Source: Saccharomonospora marina XMU15
Lineage (GTDB): Bacteria > Actinomycetota > Actinomycetes > Mycobacteriales > Pseudonocardiaceae
Direction: 5' to 3'
Assembly: GCF_000244955.1 (NCBI RefSeq)
Contig: NZ_CM001439.1
Coordinates: 3,204,385 to 3,268,384, forward strand
Length of the DNA stretch: 64,000 nucleotides
Shown piece by piece: positions 49,064-61,430 of this stretch. The position numbers and the translations under genes are program-made. Positions within the stretch are counted from its first letter, which is position 1. Each line of letters starts with the position of its first letter. The notes beneath the pieces are model-generated. The model had not been told where the DNA came from. It searched no databases and worked only from the letters and a program-made list of their open reading frames with translations.

Positions 49064-50284
49064 TCAGCCCAGGCTCAACGGTAAGGACCGCAGCGACCGG
49101 AACTCGAGATTGGTGTTCCACTCGGGTTCACCCGCCAGCCGGATCGTCGGGAAGCGAGCGAACAGAGCTACGAAGAACCACTTGATCTCGAGGCTGGCTA
49201 TCTGGCGTCCGAGACATGCGTGTGGTCCGAAGCCGAAGGAGAGGTTCTTGCCACTGTTCGACCGGTCGAGGTCGAACTTGTTCGGCTGCTCGAAAACGGC
49301 CGGGTCCCGGTTGGCGGCGCCCAGGAAAAGTGCAACCCGTTGCCCCTCCTTGATACGGACTCCGCCCATTTCCACATCCGTTGTCGCGACGCGCCAAGTG
49401 AACTGGTTCGACGCGTTGTAGCGCACCACCTCGTTCGGCGTGTTCTCTACGCACGCGGAGTCCGCCAGGAAGCGTGCGATCTGGTCGGGGTTCGTGGCGA
49501 ACGCGAGCATGCCGCTACCGACGGACCCGGGCGTCGTGGGCGCGAACAGCGCGACCAGCAAAAGGACCAGTTGATGAACTGTCTGCTCCGGCGTGACCTC
49601 GGTCTGATCCGCCAGGTCTGCCGCCAGCCGGGCGATGACGGTGTCCGGGAGGACTCTTCCCCGCTTGCCCGCAACGAGTTCGGAAGCATAGGTGTGCAGG
49701 TCCGCCAGGTCCTCGAGCAGCTGTTCCAGCTCCAGTGGCTGCTCCTGGGGCCCCGACCAATAGGTCATCACGTTGACCACGCGCGGTATCACGACGTCGA
49801 GGTCCTCCTCGGGAACGCCGAAGGCGTGGACAGCGGCATTCACGGGAAGCTTCTCGGCCAACCCGGGGACGGCATCGATTTCCTTCACGTTGTCCGGCAC
49901 ACTGGCTACCAGATCGTGGGCGACCCGCTCGATGGCTTGGCTGTAAAATGCATGCGCCTCGTTTGTGAAACCCGCCTGCGTGGACTTCCTCAACACCGTG
50001 TGGCGGGGCTCGTCCGTATACATCATGACGTTCTTGGTGAACCGGTGGTAAATACTCTCGGCCGGCAGTTTCCGCCCACTGAATTTACCGCTCAGTATCT
50101 CTTCCATGCGTTCTGCCTTGAATCGAGGGTCCTTCAGCGCGGCGACACAGTCGTCATATTTGAGGATGGCCCACGAGCCCAAGCTCTCGCACCAGTGGAC
50201 CGGCTCCCGCTCCGCGAGGTCGGCATATACGGGATACGGGTTCGAAACGATGGCAGGCATCGAAAGCGGCGAAGGGTTTACCAC
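49064..50284 (-). CDS. Cytochrome P450 of the NRPS cluster
   Basis: This 406-residue P450 has ExxR in PNEVVRYN, a haem loop [14 protein letters not shown] with the Cys ligand, and the C-helix region [14 protein letters not shown]. The I-helix reads [18 protein letters not shown]: the usual (A/G)GxxT is replaced by APTTP, which should alter oxygen activation or proton delivery. It probably hydroxylates or cross-links an amino acid while bound to an NRPS carrier or as the free peptide. GTG 50284 with AAGGAG upstream was chosen; ATG 50260 is possible. It sits directly downstream of MbtH. Confidence 0.88.
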   Translation of the reverse strand: MVNPSPLSMPAIVSNPYPVYADLAEREPVHWCESLGSWAILKYDDCVAALKDPRFKAERMEEILSGKFSGRKLPAESIYHRFTKNVMMYTDEPRHTVLRKSTQAGFTNEAHAFYSQAIERVAHDLVASVPDNVKEIDAVPGLAEKLPVNAAVHAFGVPEEDLDVVIPRVVNVMTYWSGPQEQPLELEQLLEDLADLHTYASELVAGKRGRVLPDTVIARLAADLADQTEVTPEQTVHQLVLLLVALFAPTTPGSVGSGMLAFATNPDQIARFLADSACVENTPNEVVRYNASNQFTWRVATTDVEMGGVRIKEGQRVALFLGAANRDPAVFEQPNKFDLDRSNSGKNLSFGFGPHACLGRQIASLEIKWFFVALFARFPTIRLAGEPEWNTNLEFRSLRSLPLSLG

Positions 50285-50389
50285 GTGCTTGATCTCCTTT
50301 TTGTCACATGAAGCGCGCTTTTCTCTTCAGCAAAGCGCACCATGCGGGCCCACGTCGCGGTGGTGCACTCATCCGCCAGTTGAAAGGGC

Positions 50390-50620
50390 TTACTCAGGAG
50401 GGCTGGAAGTAGTGCCCTCCATGGCATCGATCAGACTCTTGGGCCGCATATCCGTCCACGTGTGTTCGATGAACTCCACACAGGACTGCCTGTCCGAGGG
50501 ACCGTGCGCCACGCTCCACCCCTCGGGAACCTCAATCGTGGTCGGCCACATCGAGTACTGACCCTCACCATTTACGAGGGCGTAGTAATGGATGTCATCC
50601 CGCTCGAACGGATTATTCAC
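50390..50620 (-). CDS. MbtH-like NRPS chaperone
   Basis: This 76-residue MbtH-family protein starts [20 protein letters not shown]. It has the three conserved Trp positions ([23 protein letters not shown]) and the NxEGQ/SLWP- and DMRPKSL-type motifs. MbtH proteins bind the adenylation domains of NRPSs and are needed for their solubility and activity. GTG 50620 is the start, with AAGGAG seven bases upstream, and it overlaps the last codons of NRPS-A (stop 50613), so it is translationally coupled to the synthetase. A longer frame to 50641 lacks family sequence. Confidence 0.95.
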   Translation of the reverse strand: MNNPFERDDIHYYALVNGEGQYSMWPTTIEVPEGWSVAHGPSDRQSCVEFIEHTWTDMRPKSLIDAMEGTTSSPPE

Positions 50621-53600
50621 ATCCGTCTCCTTCCAGCTCACGCACCCTGGCGACCAGAGTTCCGGCGATGAGTGCCAACGACGCAGGCGACATCATTTCC
50701 CCGTGTCGGCACGGTATTTCGTTGACGTACACCTGTCCAGTGCAATACTGCGCCCACCTCGCGGTAACGTCTGATGAGGCTCCCCTCTCGTCCCCCACCG
50801 CCGCATAGAAATGCAGGTCTCCGGACATCCGGCCAATCGAACGAGGAAGGCCGCTGATTCGAGCGGAGTTCAGGGCCACATCCAGGACCCGCTGCACGTG
50901 TTCGCGCCGTAGCGATCCCAGCGTGCTTATCCCTTTCTGCATGACTTCGACAACATCGTCCGGGTTGGGGGAGTCACGCAGCCCGTCAGCCTCCGCGCCG
51001 AAGGCCTCCAGAATTCCGCTCAGGATATCAGGCTTCTCGAGGTCGCCCTGTCGGGAAACGGGGTACGGGGTGGAGTCGAGCAGAGCAAGAAACCCCACTT
51101 CGTAACCACGATCTTGCAGCTCCGTTGCCATCGCGTGGGCCACCGTGCCACCGAGGGACCATCCGATAAGGCGATATGGGCCCTCGTTCTGAACGGTGAG
51201 AATCTCATCCACGTAATCGCGTGCCATTTCCCCGATGGACCGCGGAAGAGGGCGACTTTCGCTCATCCCGTGGGCCTGGATTCCATACACCGGATAGTCA
51301 GGGCCAAAGTGCTGCAGCAATCCGGAATAGCACCAGCTCACACCGCCTACCGGGTGCACACAGAAAATCGGGAGACGGCTTCCAGCTGGGCGAAGCGGAA
51401 GTAGCGGGCTTAGTGGATCATGCGGGGGCGAGAAGGCCAGCTGCTGGCTCAAGGACGCCACGGTGGGATGCTGGAAGAGAGCGCCTACGGAGATTTCGGT
51501 GTCCAGTTCCGCGTGGATGCGGCGGATCAGCCGGGTCGCGAGCAGAGAGTGTCCACCCAAGTCGAAGAACCCGTCATCGATGGACACCTCACCAAGACCG
51601 AGGACGTCGGCGAACAGCGTGCACAGCACCCTTTCCTGTTCCGTTCGCGGACCCCGCCCGCCGACGGTGGTGTACTCCGGCGCAGGCAACTGGCCGCGGT
51701 CGAGCTTGCCATTGGCAGTCAGCGGCAGCGCCTCCAGAACCACAACCGCCGACGGCACCATGTACTCCGGCAACGTCGCCGCGACGCGCTCACGTACCGC
51801 CGCCGCGTCCACCACGGCGCCGGCGGTCGCAACCACATAAGCGACGATCCGCCTGTCACCCGGCCGATCCTCCCGCACCACCGCAACCGACTGGCTCACC
51901 GTCGCGTCCCGCAGCAGCACCGTCTCGATCTCACCCAGGTCGATCCGGAACCCGCGCACCTTTACCTGGTCATCAGTGCGCCCGATGAACTCCAGTTGTC
52001 CCTGCGCGTTCCACCGCACCAGATCGCCGGTGCGATACATGCGCTCCCCAGCACCCCAAGGATTGGCAACGTACCGTTCAGCGGTAAGGCCCGGCTGGTT
52101 CAGGTACCCACGAGCCAGCCCCGCGCCCGCCACATACAACTCACCCACCACACCGGGCGGCACCGGCCGCAAACCATCATCCAACACAAACACTCGCGCA
52201 TTGGATACAGGGCGACCAATAAGAACATTCGTCAATGGTTCATGCTCGGTGAGACCGTCGACAACCCATGACGCGACGTCAACTGTTGCCTCGGTGGGAC
52301 CATAGGCGTTGACCATCCTTCGGCCCGGCGCCCAGCGCTGCACCAGCTCGGCCGACAACGCCTCACTGCCCGTGATCAGCACTCGCAGGTCGGGGTAGCG
52401 CGTCTCGGGAAGACTACTCAGGACGGCAGGCGGTATATGGGCATGAGTGATTTCGTTGTCGCGAAGGAAATCACTGAGCGAGTCGCCGTAAAGAGTTGTT
52501 CGAGGAATTACCAGACGTGCCCCGGACAGCAACGAAAGGCAGTATTCGGAGACAGTTACGTCAAAGCTGGGGGAGGCGAATTGGAGGATTCTGCTCCCGG
52601 AGTCGACGTCGTAACGTTCGGCCTGGTTCGCGACAAGGCTGGCGATCCCATGGTGGGTGACCACGACACCCTTGGGACGCCCGGTTGAGCCGGAGGTGTA
52701 GATGACGTACGCCGGATTCGTCTGTGCCACCCGCACATTCGGGTTGGCAGCCGAGTAGGAAGAAGTTTCGGGCAATTTCGTCAGCGTCAGTTTCGGAGCG
52801 GCGTCGCTGAGCATGTACCCGATCCGGTCCTCGGGATAGTTCAGGTCGATCGGAAGATACGCCGCGCCAGACTTCAACGTCGCCAGCAACGCGACAACCA
52901 GATCCACCGACCGCGGCAGACTCAAAGCCACAACAGACTCCGGGCCCGCACCCCGATCAACCAGATAATGCGCCAACCTGTTCGCCCGAGCATTCAACTC
53001 CGCATAGCTGACCTGCTCACTCCCGCAAACCACGGCCACAGCGTCCGGCGCCCGATCCACCTGCGCCTCGAACAACTCCGGGAAGGTTGCCGCCGGGACC
53101 TCGCAGCCGGTGTCATTCCACTGCACCAACATCCGCCGCCGCTCCTGGGGGGCAAGGATGTCGGCCTCGCTGATACGGAGCTCCGGGTCGTGGACAAGGG
53201 CGGTGAGAACGCGGGTCAGCCGCTGACAGATGCTTTCCGCACTGGCCTGATCGAAAAGGTCCGTGGCGTACTCCAGCACCCCGACCAAACCGCCGGGCAC
53301 CACACCACCCCCCACTTCCGACATGCTGAAGGAGAGATCGATCTTGGCGCCGGACCGGTCGACCGGCTGCCCGTAGATCTCCATGCCGTGCAACGTGGTG
53401 CCCTGGTGGGTGTTGTTCTGGAGCACGAGTACCACTTGGTAGAGGGGGTGGTGGGCCAGGCTGCGGGGTGGATTGAGTACTTCGACGAGTCGTTCGAAGG
53501 GGAGGTCTGCGTGGGCATAGGCTGCCAGGTCGATCTCGCGAACCCGCTCCAGGAGTTCGGCGAAGGTCGGATCGCCGGAAGTGTCAGTGCGTAGAACCAG

Positions 53601-56600
53601 AGTGTTGACGAAGAAGCCGACCAGGTCGTTGAGGGCCTCGTCATCCCGCCCGGCCACCGCCGCCCCGATCGGAATATCCGTGCCGGCACCTAGGCGAGTA
53701 AGCAGCGCGGCCAATGCGGCCTGCAAGACCATGTACAGGGTGCAGCCGCGGACCTTGGCCAGCTCGACCAGTCGTGCGTGTAGTTCGGCGTCAATGGTGA
53801 AGGGGACGGTGGCGCCTCGGTAGCTGGCCACTGTTGGGCGCGCCCGGTCGGTGGGCAGTTCCAGCAGATCCGGTGAGCCGGTCAGAGCCTCACGCCAGAA
53901 GGTCGATCGCTGCTCCAGCACGCTGTCCGGGTCATCCTCGTCTCCGAGGACCTCACGCTGCCACAGCGCGTAATCGGCGTACTGAACCGGGAGTTCGTCC
54001 CAGACCGGCGCTCGTCCTTGGCGGCGGGCCGTATAAGCCGCTGACAGGTCCCGCACGAGCGGCCCGTGCGACCAGCCGTCACTGACGATGTGATGCATCA
54101 CCAGCAACAACACGGACTCGTCAGCGGTCAGGGTGAACAGATGCGCCCGTAGCAGCAGATCGGTCTGCAGTTTGAAGTGGTAGTCGGCCGCCACCTCCAT
54201 GGCCTGCGCAAGGCCCCGCTCGTCGACTGCGGTGACCTCCAGTCCCGGTACCGCCTCAGCGGCAGGGAGTACCTTCTGGAACGGCTCACCCTCCGACTCG
54301 GGAAACACCGTGCGCAGGGCCTCGTGTCGGCCCACCACATCGGCAAGCGCCTCCCGCAGCGCGGGTATGTCCACCTGCTCCGAAAAGCGCAAGGCCAACG
54401 GAGAATTGTAGTTCGCACTCGGACCTTCCAGACGGTCCAGGAACCACAGTCTCCGCTGCGAAAACGACAGCGGCACGAACTCGGGACGAACCCGAGCCCG
54501 CAACATCGGCCGACACCCGCCAATCCTCTCTCCACTGGTAGCGAGGATTTCAGCGATACCAGCCACCGTTGGAGACCGGAACAGATCCCGAATACTCAAC
54601 TCCACGCCGAGCACGGCACGAATCCGGTTGATCAACCGAGTCGCCAACAACGAATGACCGCCCAGACCGAAGAAGTTGTCATCAATCCCAACCTCGGCCA
54701 CATCCAACACATCGGAAAACACACCACACAGGATCTCCTCCTGCGGGCTCCGCGCCCTCCGACCAACACCCTCACCCCGATATTTCGGTGCCGGCAATGC
54801 CCGCCGGTTCACCTTCCCATTCGACGTCAGCGGCAACCCGTCCAATACCACGAACGCTGACGGCACCATGTAATCCGGCAGCACCTCGGCCACCTGGCGA
54901 CGTATCACCGCCGTATCCACTTCCGGCCCCGTCAGGTAGGCGACCAGACGTCTGTCTCCGGGACGATCCTCGCGTACCACCACCACCGACTGCGCTACGT
55001 CCGGACATTCCGCGAGTGCGGCCTCGATCTCGCCCAGTTCGATCCGGAACCCGCGCACCTTCACCTGGGCGTCAACACGGCCCTGGAACTCCAGCTCCCC
55101 CCGCGCGTTCCATCGCACCAGATCACCGGTGCGGTACATACGCTCCCCATCACCCCACGGACTGGCAACGAACCGTTCCGCGGTCAGCGCCGGCCGGTTC
55201 AGGTACCCGCGAGCCAACCCCGCGCCCGCAACATACAACTCACCCACCACGCCGGGCGGTACGAGCTGCAGACGCTCATCCAACACGAAAAACCGCGTGT
55301 TCCAGAACGGACGACCGACCGGGAGCGCTCCAGGGTCGAGGAGCTGCCCAGGAACGATGCGGAACTCGCTGCAGTTGACGGTGGTCTCGGTATGGCCGTA
55401 TGCGTTGACCATGGTCACGTCCGGATGGTTTGTGCGCCATCTCCGTACCGCATCGCCGGTAAGCAGTTCCCCACCCAGGATCAGGGTTCCGGACGGGGAG
55501 AATTCCTCCGGAAGGTTCTCGATGACTCCAAGGTGAGACGGGGTGATTTTCATGAACGACGGCCGAGTGACCAAGCCAGCGTGTTCCTCCAGTTCGGCCA
55601 GCATCACGCACCCCCCACTCACCAGTGGTGTGTATAGTGCAGTGACTGTCAGGTCGAACGCTATGGACGAGTGGACCAGTGCCGTACCGGATGCGTCGGG
55701 GTAAGCCTCTCGCGCGCGGTACAGATAATCGGCCAACGAGGCGTGTTCTATTACTACGCCTTTGGGTTCTCCGGTTGAGCCGGACGTGTAGATGACGTAC
55801 GCCGGATTCTTCTGTGCCACCCGCACATTCGGGTTGGCAGCCGAGTAGGAAGAAGTTTCGGGCAATTTCGTCAGCGTCAGTTTCGGAGCGGCGTCGCTGA
55901 GCATGTACCCGATCCGGTCCTCGGGATAGTTCAGGTCGATCGGAAGATACGCCGCGCCGGACTTCAACGTCGCCAGCAACGCGACAACCAGATCCACCGA
56001 CCGCGGCAGACTCAAAGCCACAACAGACTCCGGGCCCGCACCCCGATCAACCAGATAATGCGCCAACCTGTTCGCCCGAGCATTCAACTCCGCATAGCTG
56101 ACCTGCGCACTCCCGCAAACCACGGCCACAGCGTCCGGCGTCCGATCCACCTGCGCCTCGAACAACTCCGGCAGGGTGACCGCGGGAACCTCGACAGCTG
56201 TGTCGTTCCACCGGGCCAGAGTCCGCCGTTCCTCGTCGGACATCACATCGATTTCGGCCACCGCCCGCGTCGGGTCCACGGTGATCGTACGCAGCACGCG
56301 AAGCAACCGGTCCAGCAGCGACTGCGCGGTACTTTCGTCGAACACGTCCGTGGCGTACACCAGGTTGCACTGCAGCGCGTCCGGCGTTTCGGTGAAGCTG
56401 AATGTCAGCTCGAACTTGGCCGTCTCCACTTGGACCGGCTCCCGAACCAGCTGAAGCCCAGGCAGGTCCAGCACGCCTGCGACATGGTTCTCCAGCAGCA
56501 GCATCACCTGGAACAGCGGTGACCGGGACTGCGAGCGTTCTGGCGCCAGGTCCTCTACCAGCAGGTCGAACGGAATATCCTGGTGAGCGAAGGCATCAAG

Positions 56601-59600
56601 GTCACGCTCGCGAATTCGCCCCAACAGCTCGGCGAAGGTCGGGTTGCCCGAGAGGTCGGTACGCAGCACCAGCGTGTTGACGAAGAACCCGACCAGGTCG
56701 TCCAGGGCGGCATCAGCGCGCCCGGCCACCGCGGTGCCAATCGGTAGGTCCTCCCCTGCGCCCATCCGCGCCAGCACCACCGCGACCGCGGCGTGCAGCA
56801 CCATGAACAGCGTGGCATCGTGCGACCTGGCCAACCGAATCAGGTCCTGGTAGGCCGATCCACCAAGCGACGTACCGATTCGCCCGCCGTTATGGGTTGG
56901 CACCGCCGGATGCGGGCGGTCGACCGGCAGTGCCAGCTCAGCCGGCGCTCCCGCCATGACCTGCCGCCAGTACGTCAGCTGCTGGCTCGACAAGCTGTCC
57001 ACCTCGTCGGCGGACCCGAGCAACTGCCGATGCCAGAGCGTATAGTCGGCGTACTGCACCGGCAACGGGGCCAGCTCCGGGTCCTGCCCCAGGCAACGGG
57101 CGGCGTACGCAGCCGAAAGATCACGCAGCAGCGGCCCCATCGACCAGCCATCACCGGCAATGTGGTGAATCACCACAACCAGCAAGTCGTCCCGCAACCA
57201 GACTCGGATGGGCAGCTCATTGGCCAGATCGAACCGGTATTGCGCCGCTGTCTCGACTCCTTCGCTGTGCAGCGGAATCTCGACCACGTCCAGAACCTTC
57301 TGCCGCGGCTGTCCGTCATAGGCCGGGAAAACCGTCCGCAGCGCTTCATGCCGGGCCACCACATCGCTGAACGCCGCCTGCAGTGCCGCCACGTCCAGCG
57401 CACCCCTCAGCCGCAGCGCCACAGGCATGTTGTACGTCGGGCTGGGGCCCTCCATCTGGTTCAGGAACCACAATCGCTGCTGTGCTGCGGAGAGCGGCAG
57501 GACATCTGGCCGGGGCAGCAGCCGCAACGCGGGCCGGGGCCGACCCTGCGTCGCCGCTACTGTCGCCGCCAACGCCGCAGGCGTGCGGGCGGCAAACACG
57601 TCCCGCACCCGCACCTCCGCCTGCAGCGCCGCACGGACCCGGGAGACCAGCCGGGTGGCCAGCAGCGAATGCCCGCCCAGGGAGAAGAAGTCGTCCGCTA
57701 CGCCGACCTCCGGCAACTCCAGCAGTTCGGCGTACAGGCCACACAGGATCTCTTCGACCGCGGTACGTGGCGCGGCCGGGGAGGCCACCACGGCCGGTGC
57801 AGGAAGGGCGTTCTTGTCTATCTTGCCGTTGGGTGTCAGCGGGAATTCATCGAGTACGACGAATGCCGACGGGACCATGTAGTCCGGCAACTGCCGCCGG
57901 AGCGCATCCACGTCCACTTCTTCGGTGGTGTAGGCGATCAGCCGGTCCTGCCGGGCAACGACGACAGCCTGGCCCGGCAGCGCGGCCTCCACCTCGCCCA
58001 GCTCGATGCGGAAACCCCGCACCTTGACCTGGTCGTCGGTGCGACCCACATAGACCAGTTGCCCGTCGGGGCGCAGGCGACCCAGATCCCCTGTGCGGTA
58101 CATCCTTTCGCCACCGGCACTGTGCCGGCCGGTGCGCCCATTTCGCTCGGCGAACGGGTTGGCCACGAACCGCTGTGCGGTCAGTCCGGGCCGGCCCAGA
58201 TAGCCCCGCGCCAGACCATCGCCGGCTATGTACAACTCACCGACAACACCCGCCGGCACCGGTCGCAACTGCTCATCCAGCAGGTACACCCGGCTTCCCG
58301 GGATCGGTATGCCGATCGAAGGTGCCTGGCCGTCCGGAACCAGCGGGCGGCTGAGCGTGGTTTCCACGGTGCATTCGGTAGCACCCCAGGCGTTGATCAT
58401 GCGCCGACCCTGAGCCCACCGCGAGACCAACTCGATGGGGAAGGCCTCTCCGGCGACCAGTAGCGTCCGCACCGTCTCCAGTGCCTGCTCGGGCAGCACC
58501 GCCAGCACGGCTGGTGGCAGCATCAAGTGGGTGATGTCGTACCCGGAGATCGTCTCGACCAGCGGCATACCGGGGGTGAGCCGCTCGCTGTCCACCATCA
58601 CCAGCGTGGCGCCGTTCAGCAGGGTGTAGCACACCTCAGCCACCGACGAGTCGAAGCTCAACGAGGCGAAGAGGAGCACCCGGTCGTCCGGCCCGATGTC
58701 GAAGTCCCGCGCCCGCCCCGCCAGCAAACCGGCAAGCCCATGATGGGTGACCGCGACGCCCTTGGGCTGCCCGGTAGAACCAGAGGTGTAGATCAGGTAC
58801 GCCAGGTTCGCGGGGGTAGCTCGCGGTGGCAGCGGCGCCTCGCAGGAGGTGTCCACATCGGCCAGTGTCCGCTTGTCGAGCACCAGCTTCGGTTGCGCAT
58901 CGGCCAGCATGTACTCGATCCGCGCCTGCGGATAGTCGGGATCAACCGGCAGCCATGCCGCACCTGCCATACTCACACCCAGGATGGCCGCCACCGTCTC
59001 AGCCGAACGCGGCAGCGCCACCGCTACCACATCCTCGGCTCCCACACCACGATCGATCAACCATCGCGCCACCGCACCGGCCCGGGCATGCAGCTCCGCG
59101 AAGCTCAGCGTGCCCCGCTCGTCGACCACCGCAGGAGCATCCGGGGTTCGTGCCACCTGCGCCGCAAACAACTCCGGCAACGTAGCAGTCGGAAGCTCAA
59201 CAGCAGTGTCGTTCCACTCCACCAGAGTTCTCAGCCGTTCCGCTTCGGACAACACCTCAAATTCGGCGATCCGAAGCCGTGGTTCGGCCGTCACCAGATC
59301 AAGGATTCGCACCAGCCGAGCCGCGAGGGCATCCACGGTGCTCTGGTCGAAGATGTCGGTTGCGTACTCGATCACGCCGTTGATACCGGCGGGTGCGCCA
59401 TTGTCGTCGAACAGCTCCCCGAAGTGAACCGTGAGGTCGAATTTGGCGACGTTCGTCCGGATTTGCTCGGTGGTGACGGTGAGGCCGGGCGAATGAGGCC
59501 AGACCGGCGTGTCCGGCCGCAGCACCAGCATGACCTGGAACAGTGGGTGCCGGGTCAGCGATCGGTTCGGGGCCAGTTCCTCCACCAGTGTGTCGAAAGG

Positions 59601-60560
59601 GAGGTCTTGGTTACGGTATGCGCCCAAGTTGGTCTCGCGCACCCGGTGCAGCAGCTCGACGAAGGTCGGGTTTGCCGACAAGTCGGTCCGCAACACCAGG
59701 GTATTGACGAAGAACCCGACGAGGTCCTCCAATGCCTCGTCGGTACGCCCGGCCAGTGCGGTGCCGACTGGGATGTCATCGCCTGCGCCATGCCGCTGCA
59801 ACCAGATCGCCAACCCGGCCTGCAACACCATGAACAAGCTGGTGCCCTGCTCCTGCCCCAACCGCCTCAACGCCTGATGCAACTCGGCATCGAGGCTGAA
59901 GTAGGCCTCTCCACCGTGGTGCGACCGATGAGCCGGATAAGGTCTGTCGGTCGGCAGGGTCAACTCCGGCGGTGCCCCGGCGAGTGTGTTTCGCCAGTAG
60001 GTCAGCTGCTCCTGCCCCACCGCCTCCAACAGCTCTTCGTGCCAGACCGTGTAGTCGCTGTACTGGACCGGCAACTCTTCGAACTGAGGCTGCAGGCCTT
60101 GGCAGCGCGCCCGGTAGGCCTGCGCCAGATCCCGCATCAATGGCGCCAGTGACATCCCATCACTGGCGATGTGGTGCAACACCAGCAGCAACACATGCTC
60201 TTCGGCTTCGAGCCGGAACAGCCGGGCCAGCACCGGTAGATCCCGCGCCAGGTCGAAGGTGCAGGCGGAGACCTCGCTCATCGTCGACTGCAGCTGATCG
60301 GCATCCAGGTCGCTCAGCTGCAACTCAAGGCGCGCTTGGTCGGGTTGCAGCACTTTCTGCAGCGGCATCCCGTCCTTCTCCGGGAAGACGGTCCGCAACG
60401 TTTCGTGCCGCCGCACCACGTCGTTCAACGCCGCCTGCAGAGCCTCCACATTCAGCGCTCCGACGAAACGCAATCCGAACGGAACGTTGTACGTCGCGCT
60501 GGCCCCCTCGAGCTGATTGAGGAACCACAGCCGCTGTTGCGCAGCCGATAACGAGATCAA
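50613..60560 (-). CDS. NRPS-A: three-module synthetase with terminal thioesterase (C-A-T x3-TE)
   Basis: This 3,315-residue protein has C 1-430 (HHIASDG), A3 447-927, T3 about 960; C 1015-1445 (HHIAGDG), A4 1453-1925, T4 about 1965; C 2027-2465 (HHIVSDG), A5 2480-2965, T5 about 3000; TE 3055-3300 (GWSLGG; His in CRHGEMM). Manual codes: A3 D-S-A-M-L-A-A-V-E-K (unassigned), A4 D-L-T-K-I-G-A-V-N-K (Asp family, close to Asp modules of acidic lipopeptides), A5 D-V-S-H-I-G-A-V-D-K (unassigned). There are no epimerases. The start is TTG 60560 after AAGGATAGAGG. It should accept a dipeptide from NRPS-B and release a pentapeptide, linear or cyclised. MbtH follows, coupled. Confidence 0.94.
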   Translation of the reverse strand: MISLSAAQQRLWFLNQLEGASATYNVPFGLRFVGALNVEALQAALNDVVRRHETLRTVFPEKDGMPLQKVLQPDQARLELQLSDLDADQLQSTMSEVSACTFDLARDLPVLARLFRLEAEEHVLLLVLHHIASDGMSLAPLMRDLAQAYRARCQGLQPQFEELPVQYSDYTVWHEELLEAVGQEQLTYWRNTLAGAPPELTLPTDRPYPAHRSHHGGEAYFSLDAELHQALRRLGQEQGTSLFMVLQAGLAIWLQRHGAGDDIPVGTALAGRTDEALEDLVGFFVNTLVLRTDLSANPTFVELLHRVRETNLGAYRNQDLPFDTLVEELAPNRSLTRHPLFQVMLVLRPDTPVWPHSPGLTVTTEQIRTNVAKFDLTVHFGELFDDNGAPAGINGVIEYATDIFDQSTVDALAARLVRILDLVTAEPRLRIAEFEVLSEAERLRTLVEWNDTAVELPTATLPELFAAQVARTPDAPAVVDERGTLSFAELHARAGAVARWLIDRGVGAEDVVAVALPRSAETVAAILGVSMAGAAWLPVDPDYPQARIEYMLADAQPKLVLDKRTLADVDTSCEAPLPPRATPANLAYLIYTSGSTGQPKGVAVTHHGLAGLLAGRARDFDIGPDDRVLLFASLSFDSSVAEVCYTLLNGATLVMVDSERLTPGMPLVETISGYDITHLMLPPAVLAVLPEQALETVRTLLVAGEAFPIELVSRWAQGRRMINAWGATECTVETTLSRPLVPDGQAPSIGIPIPGSRVYLLDEQLRPVPAGVVGELYIAGDGLARGYLGRPGLTAQRFVANPFAERNGRTGRHSAGGERMYRTGDLGRLRPDGQLVYVGRTDDQVKVRGFRIELGEVEAALPGQAVVVARQDRLIAYTTEEVDVDALRRQLPDYMVPSAFVVLDEFPLTPNGKIDKNALPAPAVVASPAAPRTAVEEILCGLYAELLELPEVGVADDFFSLGGHSLLATRLVSRVRAALQAEVRVRDVFAARTPAALAATVAATQGRPRPALRLLPRPDVLPLSAAQQRLWFLNQMEGPSPTYNMPVALRLRGALDVAALQAAFSDVVARHEALRTVFPAYDGQPRQKVLDVVEIPLHSEGVETAAQYRFDLANELPIRVWLRDDLLVVVIHHIAGDGWSMGPLLRDLSAAYAARCLGQDPELAPLPVQYADYTLWHRQLLGSADEVDSLSSQQLTYWRQVMAGAPAELALPVDRPHPAVPTHNGGRIGTSLGGSAYQDLIRLARSHDATLFMVLHAAVAVVLARMGAGEDLPIGTAVAGRADAALDDLVGFFVNTLVLRTDLSGNPTFAELLGRIRERDLDAFAHQDIPFDLLVEDLAPERSQSRSPLFQVMLLLENHVAGVLDLPGLQLVREPVQVETAKFELTFSFTETPDALQCNLVYATDVFDESTAQSLLDRLLRVLRTITVDPTRAVAEIDVMSDEERRTLARWNDTAVEVPAVTLPELFEAQVDRTPDAVAVVCGSAQVSYAELNARANRLAHYLVDRGAGPESVVALSLPRSVDLVVALLATLKSGAAYLPIDLNYPEDRIGYMLSDAAPKLTLTKLPETSSYSAANPNVRVAQKNPAYVIYTSGSTGEPKGVVIEHASLADYLYRAREAYPDASGTALVHSSIAFDLTVTALYTPLVSGGCVMLAELEEHAGLVTRPSFMKITPSHLGVIENLPEEFSPSGTLILGGELLTGDAVRRWRTNHPDVTMVNAYGHTETTVNCSEFRIVPGQLLDPGALPVGRPFWNTRFFVLDERLQLVPPGVVGELYVAGAGLARGYLNRPALTAERFVASPWGDGERMYRTGDLVRWNARGELEFQGRVDAQVKVRGFRIELGEIEAALAECPDVAQSVVVVREDRPGDRRLVAYLTGPEVDTAVIRRQVAEVLPDYMVPSAFVVLDGLPLTSNGKVNRRALPAPKYRGEGVGRRARSPQEEILCGVFSDVLDVAEVGIDDNFFGLGGHSLLATRLINRIRAVLGVELSIRDLFRSPTVAGIAEILATSGERIGGCRPMLRARVRPEFVPLSFSQRRLWFLDRLEGPSANYNSPLALRFSEQVDIPALREALADVVGRHEALRTVFPESEGEPFQKVLPAAEAVPGLEVTAVDERGLAQAMEVAADYHFKLQTDLLLRAHLFTLTADESVLLLVMHHIVSDGWSHGPLVRDLSAAYTARRQGRAPVWDELPVQYADYALWQREVLGDEDDPDSVLEQRSTFWREALTGSPDLLELPTDRARPTVASYRGATVPFTIDAELHARLVELAKVRGCTLYMVLQAALAALLTRLGAGTDIPIGAAVAGRDDEALNDLVGFFVNTLVLRTDTSGDPTFAELLERVREIDLAAYAHADLPFERLVEVLNPPRSLAHHPLYQVVLVLQNNTHQGTTLHGMEIYGQPVDRSGAKIDLSFSMSEVGGGVVPGGLVGVLEYATDLFDQASAESICQRLTRVLTALVHDPELRISEADILAPQERRRMLVQWNDTGCEVPAATFPELFEAQVDRAPDAVAVVCGSEQVSYAELNARANRLAHYLVDRGAGPESVVALSLPRSVDLVVALLATLKSGAAYLPIDLNYPEDRIGYMLSDAAPKLTLTKLPETSSYSAANPNVRVAQTNPAYVIYTSGSTGRPKGVVVTHHGIASLVANQAERYDVDSGSRILQFASPSFDVTVSEYCLSLLSGARLVIPRTTLYGDSLSDFLRDNEITHAHIPPAVLSSLPETRYPDLRVLITGSEALSAELVQRWAPGRRMVNAYGPTEATVDVASWVVDGLTEHEPLTNVLIGRPVSNARVFVLDDGLRPVPPGVVGELYVAGAGLARGYLNQPGLTAERYVANPWGAGERMYRTGDLVRWNAQGQLEFIGRTDDQVKVRGFRIDLGEIETVLLRDATVSQSVAVVREDRPGDRRIVAYVVATAGAVVDAAAVRERVAATLPEYMVPSAVVVLEALPLTANGKLDRGQLPAPEYTTVGGRGPRTEQERVLCTLFADVLGLGEVSIDDGFFDLGGHSLLATRLIRRIHAELDTEISVGALFQHPTVASLSQQLAFSPPHDPLSPLLPLRPAGSRLPIFCVHPVGGVSWCYSGLLQHFGPDYPVYGIQAHGMSESRPLPRSIGEMARDYVDEILTVQNEGPYRLIGWSLGGTVAHAMATELQDRGYEVGFLALLDSTPYPVSRQGDLEKPDILSGILEAFGAEADGLRDSPNPDDVVEVMQKGISTLGSLRREHVQRVLDVALNSARISGLPRSIGRMSGDLHFYAAVGDERGASSDVTARWAQYCTGQVYVNEIPCRHGEMMSPASLALIAGTLVARVRELEGDGCE
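52681..53081. repeat. 401-bp near-identical NRPS-A duplication, module 5 copy
   Basis: This encodes the first part of A5 (A1-A3 core region). It matches 55771-56171 with an offset of 3,090 bases and only a few mismatches. The repeat ends where the selectivity region begins, so codes differ between the modules. Confidence 0.9.
55771..56171. repeat. 401-bp near-identical NRPS-A duplication, module 4 copy
   Basis: Partner of 52681-53081, covering the same portion of A4. The sequence on either side has clearly diverged, which points to recent gene conversion or recombination between the modules. Confidence 0.9.
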
Positions 60561-60698
60561 GACGTAACCTCTATCCTTGGATATTCGCTACAGCTTCGAC
60601 CGTGCTTCGCTCGCCTGAGAAGGCCCGACCTTGCCGTTCTCGCCAAAGCAACAGCCGCGCATGAACAGGGGACTAGCGCCACTCCCCTGACTGGCCGT

Positions 60699-60824
60699 TT
60701 TGAGGCCCGTCAAGACATCGCTATTCGCTTCGCTATCGGCCCGACCGTGCCCTTCACTAACGACCTCATCGAGCGCGACGTACGACTCGCCGAGGTCCAG
60801 CGATGCTTCTGGGAGGGCTGTTGA
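60699..60824 (+). pseudogene. IS66-family transposase remnant
   Basis: The plus strand reads IAIRFAIGPTVPFTNDLIER, DVRLAEVQR, then CFWEGC and a stop. It resembles the IS66 C-terminal region (VPFTNNxAERDVRPxKVQ). It lies just upstream of the NRPS-A start and marks the right border of the island. Most of the transposase is missing. Confidence 0.65.
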
Positions 60825-60830
60825 ACGGAA

Positions 60831-61430
60831 TGCCGTGCCGCGGCGACGTCTGCGCCACCGAATCGGTGTCGTCGGGCAGACGTTCATGAACGCCACAACG
60901 GCCGTCGAGAAGGGTTCGCACTTGGTTTTCGCTCCCACTTCATTTGCTGCATGAACCGGCGACTACACGGCATAATCCTCTGATTTGCTTCTGGCTCGCG
61001 GATCTACCCAGCAAGCTCGAAATCGGATTAACCGGATGCCCGTTTGCTGTCGGCTCGGCGATTACCTTCGCCACGGAGAGGCGCGATCAGCGGCGGTCGA
61101 ATCGGCGATGGACGAGTTGTGGGCCTCAACGATGGTGACCCGCCCGGAGACGGCAGCCGTCATGGTTGTCCCCGTTTTCGGTTAGCAAAGCGATCAACGA
61201 CGGTCCCACCGTAGCGAGACGGCCCACGCCCATGCAGGTGCAAGTGGGTGGTGGGGGCCATTACTGTGCGTATCCCAACTTTGATCATGGTGCGATCGGT
61301 TCGCTCGTCGAACGAAACGGTATTCCCTGGTAGCGGCTCGCCAGGCCCGCAACATCGGTTGCAGTGGGGCCGCGGAGCGGTGCACTCGGGTTCCACCGGT
61401 CGTCGCAACGGTTCGGACCACCAAGTGCCC
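60831..61430. other. 600-bp stretch without a recognisable gene
   Basis: Short open frames on both strands lack recognisable motifs and compete with each other. The stretch is probably decayed mobile DNA between the IS66 and IS30 remnants. The right part (61190-61430) is the out-of-frame tail of the IS30 remnant frame. Confidence 0.4.

Noticed and set aside
38516-60560. Epimerase domains or lipid-loading (starter C) domain
   Set aside because: Spacing between A, T and C domains leaves no room for an epimerase, and the first C domain is degenerate instead of a clear lipid starter type; no acyl-CoA ligase was seen.
26535-60560. Assignment as a friulimicin/amphomycin cluster
   Set aside because: The methylaspartate and Dab genes agree, but there are only five modules, no lipid-loading genes and no pipecolate gene.
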